In this document: piece by piece, positions 32,516-44,787 of the stretch
Layout: each line of letters begins with the position of its first letter
Position numbering within the stretch: the stretch's first letter is position 1
Source of the DNA: Sacculina carcini
Taxonomy: Eukaryota > Arthropoda > Thecostraca > Sacculinidae
DNA: 64,000 nucleotides
Assembly (NCBI GenBank): GCA_916048095.2
Contig: OU696587.1
Coordinates: 979,252 to 1,043,251, forward strand
Direction of reading: 5' to 3'
Notes under the pieces: model-generated
What the model was told of the DNA's origin: nothing
What the model saw: only the letters and a program-made list of their open reading frames with translations
Databases searched by the model: none
Position numbers and translations under genes: made by a program

Positions 32516-33375
32516 AAAATCAAGAAATTCACCTACAAAATAGATAGAAAACAGATTCAAGATATGACCAGGTCAACGCTCTTGACGAGCGTGGAGACAT
32601 AGGTGAAAATGCTGTAGGAAAATTAAAACGGCACACGAGGAGTCCACAAGAAGTTCAGTAGCGTAAAATTGTCGAGAATCATGTAATATGTCGAGCACAA
32701 AGTAAAGTAACCACGATGAATCTACATAGGCATGTTCAGTTAATTGCAAGCTTAGGTTGATAGCACAATGTATTCATGTTTTTTGTTATCAGCGACATCA
32801 CTGAATGAAGCGAGGCTGAACATACTGTTGAGCATGGCACCACACCGACGATGTTCTATTGAACACGGCTTGTTAACAACTCGCAAACATTGACATGCAC
32901 TAGGCAACTACTGTCAATGAAATCAAGACACCGACGCACACGCAAATGCACACCCACTCTACAACACTACACAACACTTACGACACAGGCGAACGCAGCC
33001 AGCATACGCCAACTGGGTTCACTTTTGCGCACCTGAACACCAACAGCCAAACAATGCATAAAAATCAGCTTTTCACTCAAACAATCAAACACTGTATTTT
33101 CATCAAACTAACAGACCGCTAAATAATAACGCACAATTTGTAAATATTAAAATCAACGCAATATGCTGAAAATCGTTCTGCTCGAATATTCCACTAGAAC
33201 AACAAGGAAGTACACATGTATGTATGAAAACAGCAAACGGTCGCAAGTTAGCAAGTACACAACTTTTAGTGACAGTATATTCGTATAATCCCAATTAATA
33301 GAAACTGTTGGTAGGCAGTACAAAACGTCACGAATTTGGATCATTCCGTGATGAACACTTTTTTTCCCATTCTAG

Positions 33376-33483
33376 CATTCAAAAAAGAAAGACGAACACA
33401 GCAAAGTTGTAAAAGATGTGTCAGATGCATTGACGACATTGACAGATAGATACGATGATGAAAAGCTTATTAACTATGTATAG
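33376..33483 (+). CDS. Candidate terminal exon, unknown host gene
   Basis: A textbook acceptor (CACTTTTTTTCCCATTCTAG, ending 33375) is followed by 35 open codons, beginning HSKKKDEHSKVVKDVSDAL and ending in DDEKLINYV, and a TAG at 33481-33483. The peptide looks like an amphipathic, charged C-terminal helix. An ATTAAA signal lies about 40 bases downstream. A second frame (phase 1) is open for 24 codons, so the frame is not fully certain. The gene is not recognised. Confidence 0.42.
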   Translation, partial: HSKKKDEHSKVVKDVSDALTTLTDRYDDEKLINYV

Positions 33484-35448
33484 AGAACTAACTGTAACTG
33501 TAACTGTATACAAATCACGCATTAAAAGTGATGAAATGACGAAATTACACAAGCTCTAGGACTGACAAAAAATGACAGTATAAAATAATCATTTGCAGAT
33601 ATCGTGAACATCTTTTTAGCTAAATGAGCGCCCAGCATTTGGTAGCACTATGTAAATTCGACGGAAATGTTGCACAATGACGGAAATGTTACATTGTCAC
33701 GAGCTACAACATGATCGCAGATATTTATTCAATGAAGAATGGCATTGGTGAATTTCACGCGGTGAATTTCAGAGGTAAACGTTTGAATCAGAATAGAAAT
33801 GTAATGAAGTAGGAGATGAAAATCAAGAGCAGCACACGTGTGACCGTCGATTGTTTAGTAATTATTCAGGCAGTAGGCACTATACGCTGCTGCTGATGCC
33901 AGTTCGACTGTACTTCATGTGTTATCAGTGTTGATTCATGCATTCTGGTGTGTTACGTGTGTATTACCAATGACAATTGATAACGAACTTCACTTCTAAC
34001 ATATAAAATTCATATCGGATACCAGTTTAGAATGAAACTAAAAGTTAGAAGAGAGCCCAATGACAAGACTAAATGCACGATAAAAAACTAACCTGTTTGA
34101 GACCAGCAAAATAAATCAAGTTTTTAATCAGCACCAAAAATAAGCTACTAAACTAAATAAAACTGAAATCAAAGAGCAAGATTATTTGACCAATGATGGA
34201 AACTACATCATTTTTATAGACTTCTGGCTGTGTAACTACTGCGGTGAACTCGTGTGAAAGCTGTTACCAAGATTAAACGCTAAAATTCACCCTCAGTTGC
34301 CTGCAAACTATACGATGATGAAACTCAAGATTAATATTTGTCTTATAAAACATTTATAAGTTATTTTTCCTTATATGTGGTATATTACTAACAAATGCTT
34401 GTATGTGAATGTCATGGTGAATATCAGATTGGACATCATATAGGCGAATAACTTGACACAAACTCGCAGAGAAGTGAAAGCGCTTCGCTGGAAAACATTG
34501 AAAAAACAGGGCATCGGCAAGCAGATGAATAAACGCAAACAAAACTTGCCCTCAACTGGTGATTGAGTGAACAAAATCGCTCAATATTAGCAGTCAACAT
34601 AACACGCGCACACTGTCCACATGTCTCACACACAGACATAGTTATGAGCGAGCACGGATCAAGGAATGATAGTCAATAAAGCCCGGGTAAAAGCTACAAA
34701 GCACCAGCATGTGTTTGTTGAAAGATGGTATCACACGCCGTCACAAACAACACACACAAGCAGTAGAATTTACGACCAGTAAATTGCTTCTGCCAGCCAC
34801 AGCCACACGACAATCACAAGGTTGCTCACACACACACACACACGCACACACACACTCACAGTGGGTCGATTTTCAACTTTTTTCGGAAATTCAACCAGTG
34901 TCAAATTGCGGTAGATGCAGTTTTGAATGCTGGTTCCAAACCTATACGTTTTATTACAATTAATCGGAAAACTTTTCCCGGAAATCAAGTTAAATATTAA
35001 ATTTTAGTAAAATTGCGCGCGAGTAGCGTTTAATCAGCTACTTGGATTTCAATTTAATCTTCGAATTCTAATTAAAGTCAGCTTGAAAAAGATACAGTTC
35101 TGAGTTCAAAAAAAAATTATATTTCAATTACTGTCATGATTTTCTTGCGAAAATCAGATGAAAATTCGGCTTTTTAGTAAAATTCCGGTCGTGTATTAGT
35201 GGACTGTTTTGGTGGAACGTTTCCTTTTCCTGCAATATGTTGGGTAAAGTGCTGCTAATACAACACAAGTTAACATTTTTCACATTAGCAATACAATTAT
35301 GAATTAAATCTGAAATTCTCTTTTTGTTCATTCTCACTTTGTTCATTTTGTGGTGGTTTCATCACGCACATTGTCATATATACATGTCATGTATGTATGT
35401 TATGTTATGTCATGTCGTGTATATTCTGTGTATCGTATATATATACTA
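33484..35448. other. No gene; CA run at 34828-34860
   Basis: AT-rich sequence with no domains, splice-bounded exons or transposon ends that I can support. Confidence 0.45.
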
Positions 35449-35895
35449 GCATTAAAACCCGCCCGTTGTGCGGAACAATTCATAAAAATATTGCAAATTA
35501 AAAATAAATAAGGCAAACTCATGAAAACCTTAATCAATTAAGAAGTTTAAATTTCATTATTTTTAATTTTATTTTGACAAAATATTTCCACTCAGCCCGC
35601 CTCATATTTAAACCCGCCCGACGTGAGGAATAATTCAGAACTCGAACACCATCCGTTCTGGTTCTTGAAGTCAAATCCATTAGTTTTGTATATGAATTCA
35701 TTCTACACGGTGAAATTGAACGTTTTATTGCTGCCCGCGGGACATTTTTATTTCATAAAAATGAGCCATCGCTTCTTTTGCGTTTGAAGCCCCTGATCAT
35801 TGAACCAGCGAACCATGAACCAGCGCAATTATGTCACCTCATATTCAAGCATACATACACAGACAGACAGATAATTTCTTCTTTATGTATATATA
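35449..35895 (+). mobile_element. Short CATTAAAACCCGCCCG element (H1)
   Basis: It starts CATTAAAACCCGCCCGTTGT after TAG and ends with (ACAG)n followed by TTTATGTATATATAG. The next copy starts directly after that TAG at 35896. A microsatellite plus TATATAG end resembles Helitron-related (HINE-like) elements, but no Rep/helicase is present and the class is a guess. Confidence 0.5.
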
Positions 35896-38800
35896 GCATT
35901 AAAACCCGCCCGTTGTGCGGAGCAATTCATAACATGAAATTCATATTCAATTCATAAAAAAATATGGAAAAATAAAAATGAAATAGGGTACACTCATAAA
36001 AATATTAATTAATTGAAAATTATAAGTTTAATTATTTTTATTTCGACAAAATATTTCCCCTCAGTCCGCCTGAGTCATTTTTAAACCCGCCCGTCGTGCT
36101 GAATAATTCAGAACTCGAACACGATCCGTTCTGCATCTTGAAGTCAAATCCATTGGTTTTGTGTATGGATTAATTCTACAGGGTAAATTGAACGTTCTAT
36201 TGTCTATAGTTGCTGCCCGCGGAACATTTTTATTTTTAAAAAAATACCTTTTTTAAATGAACAATTTGAAAAAATGAACTAAAAAATGGAAACACTTTTT
36301 TAAACTCGCCCGTCGTGCGGAACAATTCATACAATAAAATTCATGTTTGAAGTCAAATCCATTGGTTTTGTGTATGGTTTAATTCTACAAGAGAAATTGA
36401 ACGTTCTATTGTCTATAGTTGCTGCCCGCGGAATATTTTTATTTTAAAAAAAATTAACTTTTTTTAAATGAACCATTTGAAAAAAATGATCTAAAAAAAC
36501 ACTTTTTTTAAACCCACCCGTCGTGCGGAACAATTCATACAATAAAATTCATATTAAATCCATAAAATATAATGAATACAAATTGAAAACCAAAAAATGT
36601 AACCTATAAATATCTTAACCAATAGAAAAGTCAAAATGTGAATATTTTTGTTCTTATTTTGACAAATATTATCCCTCAATCTGCCTGATATATAGATCTG
36701 CCCGTCGTGTGGTATAATTCAGAACACAAACACGAAACAAACAATGAAAGATGATGAAATCTTTTCATCAGAATGTTTCCAAACTATATTTATTACTTAA
36801 CATCATTCCCCAATATCATTTGCTTGAGTACTATTTTACTTTTGCCGCTATAATATTTATTGCTAAAATTTATATATTTTCCGCTATCATTGAAACCCAA
36901 TATAACCTGAGTCAAACCTACCCAACCCAACCCAACCATTCAATCTTGACCGCACTCAGCCTAGTCTGAGGTGATTTAACTTATTAGTTTGTGATCACAA
37001 AATATACTGATGCGATCATAATTTGTAATCAGAAGACGGAGATTATCTACCCCAGGGGTCCCAAACACGCGGCCCACCAATACTTATCTCTCGACCTGGC
37101 AATATAGTATCGGAGCCAAACTGTAAGGCAGCTAAATTCACATTTGCTGCATAATGCGATATAATTATACACCATTATCATATTATCTCATAATTCCCGG
37201 TTAATGCTTCCACTAATGCATCATATTCATACAGTTGAAATTTTTTGGATTACACCGATATTACAGCCCTTGATATTACAGCCGATATTATATTATGCAA
37301 TCTATATTCTACTACGTATTGTTCCTACTACATATATCATCAGATCGCAAAATATATTTAAAGGTTAACATCATTTTCCAACATCATTTGCTTAAGAGCT
37401 ATTCTAATTTTATCGCTAGAATATTTACTGCTAGCAAAATATCATATACCTCGCTATAATTTAAACCCACTCTTTATAGATACATTTAAGCCCGCCCGTC
37501 GTGCGGAACAGTTCATAGAATATAATTAATATTCAATTCATAAAAAATTAGTGCAAATTGAAAAAGAAAAACAAACCCATAGAAAAGTTTTAGCCAATAT
37601 AAAAGTCTCAATGTTAAATTTATGTTTCAATTTAGAAAACATGTTTTTCCACAACCCGCCTCATATTTAAAGCTGCCCGTCGTGCGGAATAATTCAGAAC
37701 TCAAACACGAAACAAACACAAAGAAAATTGATGAAAAACGACCAATAGAAAAAATCAAATTTGTAAACTCTTGTTTTAATTATTGACGATGTTTTTCCCT
37801 CAACACTGCTCATATTGACACCCGTACTTCGTGTGTAGTAATTCAGAAGTGTAACACTATCAAAACAATGAAACCTTCTGTCATCACTATAATTCCAGAT
37901 TTATGCTTCCTCTAAAACAGAATATGCATATAGTTGGCATTGCATGATATTACAACCCATATCCTTATGCAACTTGAAATTAAACCAATTAAATTACACA
38001 GTAAAATTTATTAGTTTACTTTGTTCCCAGTAGCATTTTACCCGCCCGTCGGGTGGAACAATTCATGTGTAAATATTGAGGACAATAAAGCCTTTATATT
38101 CAGTATAGTGTCGCATTAATTAAACTGTACCCAGTAAAACCACACCATCCATGCTTGGAGCTAATATGATGCATTCTTAATTGTGATTGGGCTTCAGTGA
38201 AATTTAATCAGTGTATATTCCTGTGTAATCGCAAGTGCGCATATTAGCTGTCAAATTGGCAATATGTCCTTTTGACTTTACACCGCTGTTTACTTCCTTC
38301 ATATATACTTTGGAAAATTACAAATTATACCGTATTGTAGAAAACAAGATTTCTAGCACGATGGTATAATTTATTTTTATGTATAACAAACAGTTACTGA
38401 GAAAGAGTAGAAAAACGAATTAATTTTATTCGCCCAGTGTTCAAGTGTAATTTTGGATGTATTTGAGAATTTTGCCAATTTTACACGTTTTCTGTATCAT
38501 TTGTGGGTATAAATTATAGCTTATCTTGTAGAACACAAAATTCTCTACACAGTAGTATATTCCTGTGTAATCGCAAGTGCGTAAATTGTGATTGGACTTC
38601 AGTGAAATTAAATCAGTGTATATTCATGTGTAATCGCAAGTGCGCATAATAGCTGTCAAATTGGCAACATGACATTTTGACTTTACATCGCCGTTACTTC
38701 CTTCAGATACACTTTGTAAGATTAAAAATTATACCGTATTGTAGAAAACAAAATTTCTAGCACGATGGTATACTTTATTTTAACGTGTGACAAATAGTTA

Positions 38801-39653
38801 CTGAGGAATAGTACAAAAATGAATTAATTTTAGTCGCCCGGTGTTCAAGTGTAATTTGGGATGTATTTGAAAATTTTGCCAATTTTACACGTTTTTTGTA
38901 TCATTTGTGGGTATAAATTATAACTTATCTTGTAGAACACAAACTTATCTACACAATATTATGATTTTTATAGCAGTACCATTGCTGGTTTATGAGGAAT
39001 AGATAGCGAAATATTGACCAAAATATTCACGTTTTTTTGTGCAAATTTTGCCTTTTTGACTTTGTCATTTACACTTCACACCGCTGTAACTTTTTTTTAA
39101 TACACTTTGGAAAATTAAAAATTATACCGTGTTGTAGAAAACAAAATTGTCAGCATGATGGTATTATTTATTTAGATGTGTGATAATTAGTTTTTGAGAA
39201 ATAAAGAAAAAAGTATAGAAAATCGGACGCGTGGAGTTTAAATAAAATTTTGAATGTAGATTGAATTTTTTTCCATTTTACATGTTTTATATTCAATTTT
39301 TGGGTATGAATTATAGTTTGTTGAGTAGAACAGAAAATTTTCTACACAGTGGTATAATTTGTATAGTTGTACCATTGCTGGTTTAAGAGTAGTCTACAGA
39401 AAATTGACGAGAATTTTCGCATTTTTCAGGGTTCATTTTGTCTTTTCACCGCTATAACTTATTTTAGTTTAATTTTTAAAATTTAAAATTTAGCATATCG
39501 TGTGGACAAGAATATTTCCAACGTAATGGTATAAATTGTTAGCGGGTAGGCCAAGTGGTGGCTGAGTATTAGCTGATAGAAAATGGACCAAGGAGGGTGG
39601 GACACACAAACAGACACACAGACACACAGAGGATCTCTTTTATAGATATATAG
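35896..39653 (+). mobile_element. Long repeat element (H2) with internal tandem blocks
   Basis: The start is the same as H1 (CATTAAAACCCGCCCGTTGT) and the end is of the same kind: a (CACACAGA)n tract, then TTTTATAGATATATAG. Inside, the motif AACCCGCCCGTCGTGCGGAA recurs with decay at about 36081, 36301, 36508, 36697, 37485, 37668, 37817 and 38041. Then three units of about 400 bp follow (about 38205-39384), marked by CACCGCTGT and GTAGAAAACAAAATTTCTAG. The 37170-39384 part is present in reverse at 58306-60140. No protein is encoded. Helitron-like classification is tentative. Confidence 0.55.
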
Positions 39654-39708
39654 ATATATCTATAAAAGAGATCCTCTGTGTGTCTGTGTGTCTGTTTGTG
39701 TGTCCCAC
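39597..39708. repeat. Perfect palindrome, 55-bp arms, 2-bp centre
   Basis: The left arm 39597-39651 is the exact reverse complement of the right arm 39654-39708, with AG in the middle. The arm consists of the H2 terminus (GTGGGACACACAAACAGACA ... GGATCTCTTTTATAGATATAT). It reads as two H-type 3' ends meeting tail to tail. It could extrude as a cruciform. Confidence 0.97.
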
Positions 39709-40790
39709 ATATATATATATAACATATACTATATATAAAATACATATAATAAAATGTCATTTAACATACACGTCATAAACTACAGAATGACAGGCGATTT
39801 ATACGAAGAACTACATAAACAACAGAATCAAGTATAAAACAAATAATATTTTGAATATGATGACACTTTGACACAAACCCAGGACACATCTCTTTCGAAC
39901 ACATGTTGACAAGAATGTAGCGAACTTAGCGATGACAACTTTTGTAGCCACACACGCTAACTGATGACTGGGGCCGTCAAAAAAGTAACCTAAAAATTTA
40001 AAAAACTTTATTTTCGAGAAAAAGTAACCTAAAAAAGTAACCTAAAAATAACCTGAGTTTTAATATTATTATCACTTTTGTATCGCTTTATCACATGTTT
40101 ATCACGCCTTTGCTGATCAGTGCGTTATATGAAATACACGGGTTGTTTGTTGTTTGTATGTGAACATAAAAACTAACCTAATAACCAAAAAAAAGTATAT
40201 ATTAGCTGGTGACCCTTTTCAGAGAGTGAGCTACACCTCTGGGAGTGTCGCCTATTTCTGCTTTTGTTTGTAGATTATATAAGTACTATATAGATACATA
40301 TATAAAGGCTTGTTAGATAATCCAGTAGATCGGACAGGTGACTACACCTCTCCTGGAGTTTGCTGTTGAATATTTTCAAGCTATTGAACGTTTGCAACGC
40401 GAACGTTATTGTCGTTGTGTGCACTGTGCTTACGCAACATTGTTGCTCGCTGTGCGTATGTACACTGTGGCCCGTTGCGCCTATTTTTACTTGTGTATTG
40501 ATACCTGTATATGTGCATTTGTATGTCTTGTATTCTACATGATTGTATGATTTATTATGTGTTATGTACAATTATATATGTGTGTAGTCATATCTAAGTG
40601 AAACTAAAGCATATTTGTTGCGTTTGGCGAAATAGCCAATAGCTCAACATAAATAACATTGTTGTGATATATGAATAACATTGTTGCGATTGTTCCTCAT
40701 ATAAACAATCGTATTAGAAAACGATGTTTTTACCTTTCTATTAACTTTGCCATGCCACACTATTGGCAGTTTTTATCACGATCACATAAC
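39709..40790. other. No gene recognised
   Basis: Contains a short tandem array of AAAAAGTAACCTAAAAA near 39987-40050. Two related TGACxxxTxCACCTCTxxTGGAGT-like segments lie near 40218 and 40338. Nothing coding is supported. Confidence 0.4.
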
Positions 40791-40880
40791 ACAATCACAA
40801 TATTACTGACAACACAATCACAATACTACTGACAACACAATCACAATATTACTGACAACATAATCACAATATTACTGACA
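40791..40880 (-). repeat. 23-bp tandem repeat in ATP synthase epsilon 3' region
   Basis: Four copies of AATCACAATATTACTGACAA plus CAC (with small variation), ending eight bases from the stop codon of the ATP synthase epsilon gene. They would lie in its 3' UTR. Confidence 0.85.
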
Positions 40881-40887
40881 GTTGAAA

Positions 40888-41020
40888 TTACTCACTGATT
40901 GGTTTACCGTCCTTCCAGTGAGTCACTCGAATAATTGTTGAGTCATCGGCCAGTTTGCGTCCGTCCTTCTTGATGGCTTGTCGCACTGTTTGGGCAGCCA
41001 CCCGCGAGTACTGCAGGTAA
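40888..41020 (-). CDS. ATP5F1E: ATP synthase F1 epsilon subunit, exon 2
   Basis: Read on the minus strand, this exon follows the acceptor TTGTGTGTTGGCAG and encodes 43 residues after completing a split Ser codon. It begins YLQYSRVAAQTVRQAIKKDG and ends RVTHWKDGKPISE with a TAA at 40890-40888. The SYxxYSxxxAxxxRxAxK pattern and the late K-W-x-x-G-K-P ending are those of the mitochondrial F1 epsilon subunit, a small protein of about 50 residues in the central stalk with gamma and delta. With exon 1 the protein is 53 residues, the normal size. It is intact. Confidence 0.93.
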
Positions 41021-41383
41021 CTGCCAACACACAACATGCATGCTTTGTTGCAGTCAACAGCAACTCGCACTTGGTTCAGCTTGTAGTTCACTTTTACTAC
41101 TTTACGAACAACACATTTTTGTTCACAAGACAAATTTTCAACGAGGTGTATTACTCGAGACGCCTTTTGGCCAACATTAACCATCTTCAGGGGTTAAACT
41201 AAGCTAAAATTCAAAATGCAATTCTAAAATACAATACAAAACGTAAAATCCGTTTAACACATGCTTAAATATGCAGGATACGTTTGATCCCACATCAGTT
41301 CATATCTAATAATTAAAACAAAAATCAGTTCGAGTAATTCACAATGCAGCGCTGGCGCATGTACGGCAGTGAAATGGCAGTTT

Positions 41384-42000
41384 GTTGCTGCTTGTTGATG
41401 TTACTTTCACGCGTACAAATCAGCACCGTCTCCATCATCCGCAAGCTGAGCGAGTCATTTCTCTCTGAATTATACTCGTGGTCTCCTCGATCATTTGACG
41501 TGTTAGTTTCACATTATGTTGGTGTTGGTAATGTTTTGCGATGGATCCATCCTGCAGGTGGGCCGATATTCTTCTTGACAGCGTCGTTGTAGTGTAACCG
41601 ATGTAGTGTGAATTACGGCCACCACAGGCACAGCGTTGCATTCATGTTCGTACACTACATTGATCTCTTGCAACTTGCCGGTTATAGGCAGACAACTATT
41701 CTTCATCACCATGTTACACGTCTTCATGGAGTGGTAGTAGATGACGAGTTGCACCTTGGCATCATCATTGCATGCAACTACTTTTTTCTAATTATCTTCC
41801 GGATGAGCTCATCATCCTTATATACTGTGGACATGTAGTTTTTATAATACAGCTTGATCACTTCCCGTTTCTGTTCTTCTTTTATCTTCCTAATATATCT
41901 ATCCAGCTTATCGCGAATCACTCGGTCTATATCAGCCTGCTTCTACCTATCATTTACCAGCAGCTGTCGCACTCTCTTGATTCCCGTGTTCTACTAAGCC
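41384..42000 (-). pseudogene. Penelope-like element, C-terminal GIY-YIG part
   Basis: Minus-strand frames show, in order, IKLYYKNYMSTVYKDDELIR, then VQLVIYYHSMKTCNMVMKN, then INVVYEHECN and CACGGRNSHYIGYTTTTLSR. The last includes the YIG motif of a GIY-YIG nuclease followed by RISAHLQDGSIAKHY and LTRQMIEETTSII. This linker, Cys cluster and nuclease order is characteristic of Penelope/Neptune-type retroelements. The RT itself is absent. A TAG near 41790 and shifts at about 41640 break the frame. The fragment lies in the ATP synthase epsilon intron. Confidence 0.85.
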
Positions 42001-42004
42001 CAGC

Positions 42005-42835
42005 TTGAGCAATGGGATACCGCTCTTTTCACCATAACATTTATGACACTTTATGTGTCATAAATGTGATATTTTATATTTTATCAGCACATTCACTGGC
42101 ACTCATTCAAGCGGAAACCAAGTTTCGTTTGCCTCACATGAACACACGCAGAAAATGACGATTCACATCTACCTACAAATACATCTAAAACATTGATACG
42201 AGCCATCTATATACGAGCCAACGTGTCAACTCGTACATAACACGCAAATAAACTCGCAACATATATACAAATACACACACGTATATACACACACACATAT
42301 GCTGACAATGTGTAAACATTCAAAACAAGACTAGCTGAAGAGTGGACTTTCATGGCCGCGAGGTACGACAACACATCTTCATACTGAGGCCGATGCGTCT
42401 GCATACCTCAGTGGGAAGGTCCGCATGCGTCCACTGCTACTGAGAGAGAGAGCTTCTGCAAACCAGACATCGACTCAAACTTTGGTCGGTCTAATTACCC
42501 ACTGGGTACCTAATGACCGTACTAAATGTAAATATACACCTACAAAAAGACGCATACACACACATAAACACGCACATACACAATAAGACCCATACACATA
42601 TACCTACAATGAACCAGATCAGATTGTATGAACGCCTACAATAAGAAAAACAGGCAAACGGCCCCAGAAACGAAACGCGTGCACAGAACAGAACGTGTAT
42701 ATTCTCATTGCCTGCGTCACTGGTGGGTCACAAGCAATCCAATATAATGAGGACGTGAAATACATAAATAACTATACAATAAGACAATATGACAGTATAG
42801 TATAAAATAATGGGGACATTGCATACACAAATATT
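42005..42835. other. Intronic sequence, no feature
   Basis: Part of the ATP synthase epsilon intron. CA-rich runs at 42260-42300 and 42545-42600; nothing else supported. Confidence 0.4.
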
Positions 42836-42869
42836 ATTATATATAAAAATGATTGTTGTTATTGTTATT

Positions 42870-43050
42870 GTCGTTTTAAGCGCGCCAGACAGATTTTTAT
42901 CATATATGGCGCGCCCCACTGTGCGCCCATCTACAGTGGTGAATCCCGGTAGACTCAAGCGGAGGTGTTGATGAGCGAACCCGGGTCAGGATTCGAACCG
43001 CGAACCTCTGACACGAGAGTTCAGCGCCTAACCAGAGCTACTCGAAGCTT
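42870..43050 (-). mobile_element. tRNA-like SINE (family S3)
   Basis: On the minus strand, AAGCTTCGAGTAGCTCTGG starts a tRNA-like head with an A-box-like AGCTCTGGTTAGGCGC. A B box GGTTCGAATCC follows, then a body with CCGGGATTCACCACTG and GGCGCGCCATATATG. The gene would be dead as a tRNA because the anticodon stem is poor. Only one copy is seen here. Confidence 0.55.
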
Positions 43051-43159
43051 AAATGATCATATATGAATATAATATTACAAAAGCGACGCTCCGGCTACAA
43101 GATGATAAAACTATTATCTTGCGTACTATTATTCAACAACTATTATCTCGTACGTCCTA

Positions 43160-44744
43160 TTTTCACTTCCATTCATTCATTCATTTATTTGTATAGCGCT
43201 CATCCAAGGACACAAGCGCGGCAAACTACAACGAAAATGGGAAAATAAAAACATTAAACATGAAAGCACCGCACACACACACACAAAATAACATGCGGAC
43301 ATCTACAAAAGCGAACTACGCTAGGAAGATAGTATGAATAATAATAATAATAAATATATATATTTCCTTTAGCGCATATAAATACACATGCGCGCAAAAT
43401 TACAATTGAATAGCAAGAAGAAAACACATATAGCAAACACTAATACACACACAACACTCAAACAATACACAATACAGGAACAGCAAAACCAGATGAGGCA
43501 CACAAAACAAATATAATTTTGTATCGCAAATAATTAAAAACAGATCACACAGAAGCATAAGGATTGAGAGAGTGAGAAACAGGGTCAAACGATTGATCAA
43601 ACAAATATTTAAACAAAGAGGACCTGAACGAATGGAAGGAGGAAGATTGAACAATATTAGAGGGAAGAGAATTAAACAGACCCGGAGCAAAAAATTAAAA
43701 CGATTTATACGACCAGGTAGACTCATTCAAAGCTCTAGAACATGCAAGTGGGTGTGAATGTCGAGAAGAAACAACAGATTCAGACAGAAGGCGAAAAAGA
43801 TAGGAATGCTGAGAAGGGTCATGAATGAGTTTGAAAAAATAACACAACACAGGCGAAAATGAATGCGGGGAATGATAGGAAGCCAACGAAATTGAAATAA
43901 AAATTCAGAAGTATGGCGACAAGGAGTAGGAGACAGGAAAAAACGACAAGAAGAGTTGATAACACGCTGAAGAATGCGGAGGGAATAACGGGGAACGTGA
44001 AAATAGAGTGAACAACAATAATCAATACGGGAAAATATTCGAGAAATAATAAGTTTAATAGCAGAAGGGCGATCAAGAAACGGGCGAATAGGATATAAAG
44101 ATCTCAGAATAAGGCGACATGTACGAGAAACAGAGGTGATTTGAGAGGAGAACGAAACATTAGAATCAAAGATCACACCAAGACTACGCACTGACTGGGA
44201 GATAGGCCAAGGAAGAAGAGGGGGAGAAATGCGGGGAGGATGGAAAACAATAAACTCAATAAGAAACATCAGAAAGAACATCAGCAATGAAAGAAGGAGC
44301 GCAAAGAGGAAGAGAGATTAAAAACTGAACATCGTCGGCATATACGCGGAAGGTGAGAAAGTGACGTTCAAGAATAGGGCATAGTGGGGTCAGGTAGATG
44401 TTGAAAAGTAAAGGACCAAGCACAGAACCTTGAGGGACACCAGAACACAGAGGAAACACAGAAGAGAGATAAGAATTGACATTCACAGAATAGGTTCGAT
44501 TGGTGAGATAAGATTTGAGGAGAGAAAGGGCGGATGAAGAAATACCAAGAGAAGAAAGATCGACAATGAGAATAGAGCGATCAACGAGATCAAAAGCAGA
44601 GGACATGTCTAGTAGTACAAGAAGGACAGAGCAAAGGAAGGAACTCTCACTGGATAAAGGTGCACAATACAATTGATTACCGTATCTCACACAGCAGCTT
44701 GCTAATGTTATTGTACCAAAAACTGACAAAAATAAATCGTGCAT
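43160..44744 (-). mobile_element. LINE RT and 3' end(s) in the ATP synthase epsilon intron
   Basis: On the minus strand an RT frame (44744-44256) carries VLLVLLDMSSAFDLVDRSIL, CSGVPQGSVLGPLLFN and the catalytic YADD. A second frame (44287-43727) carries the thumb (VRSLGVIFDSNVSFSSQI) and C-terminus. The 3' UTR ends with a TAGCGC-type segment and an ATT microsatellite near 43333-43360. A second similar end with a (GAAT)n tail lies at 43160-43200, so two LINE ends are nested or adjacent. It is close in sequence to the LINE at 17.8-25.5 kb. It is 5'-truncated and frameshifted. Confidence 0.8.
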
Positions 44745-44787
44745 AAATCATGCAAAAACTCTGAAATTATGAAATTTGTCCAGTTAC

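Larger units (their letters stand above)
41021..44787 (-). other. Intron of ATP synthase epsilon gene
   Basis: GT-AG intron of 3767 bases: donor GTAACTGG at the 44787 side and acceptor GTGTGTTGGCAG at the 41021 side. It contains a Penelope-like fragment, a tRNA-like SINE and LINE 3' ends, all on the same strand as the gene. Confidence 0.88.

Noticed and set aside
37060..37110. hAT terminus CAGGGGTCCCAAAC at about 37064
   Set aside because: It looks like a hAT end, but I found no partner end or target duplication in the next few kilobases.
41021..41184. Start of the ATP synthase epsilon protein in the continuous frame from 41184
   Set aside because: The extra residues do not match the family and lie before a good splice acceptor; the true N-terminus is the short exon at 44788-44816.
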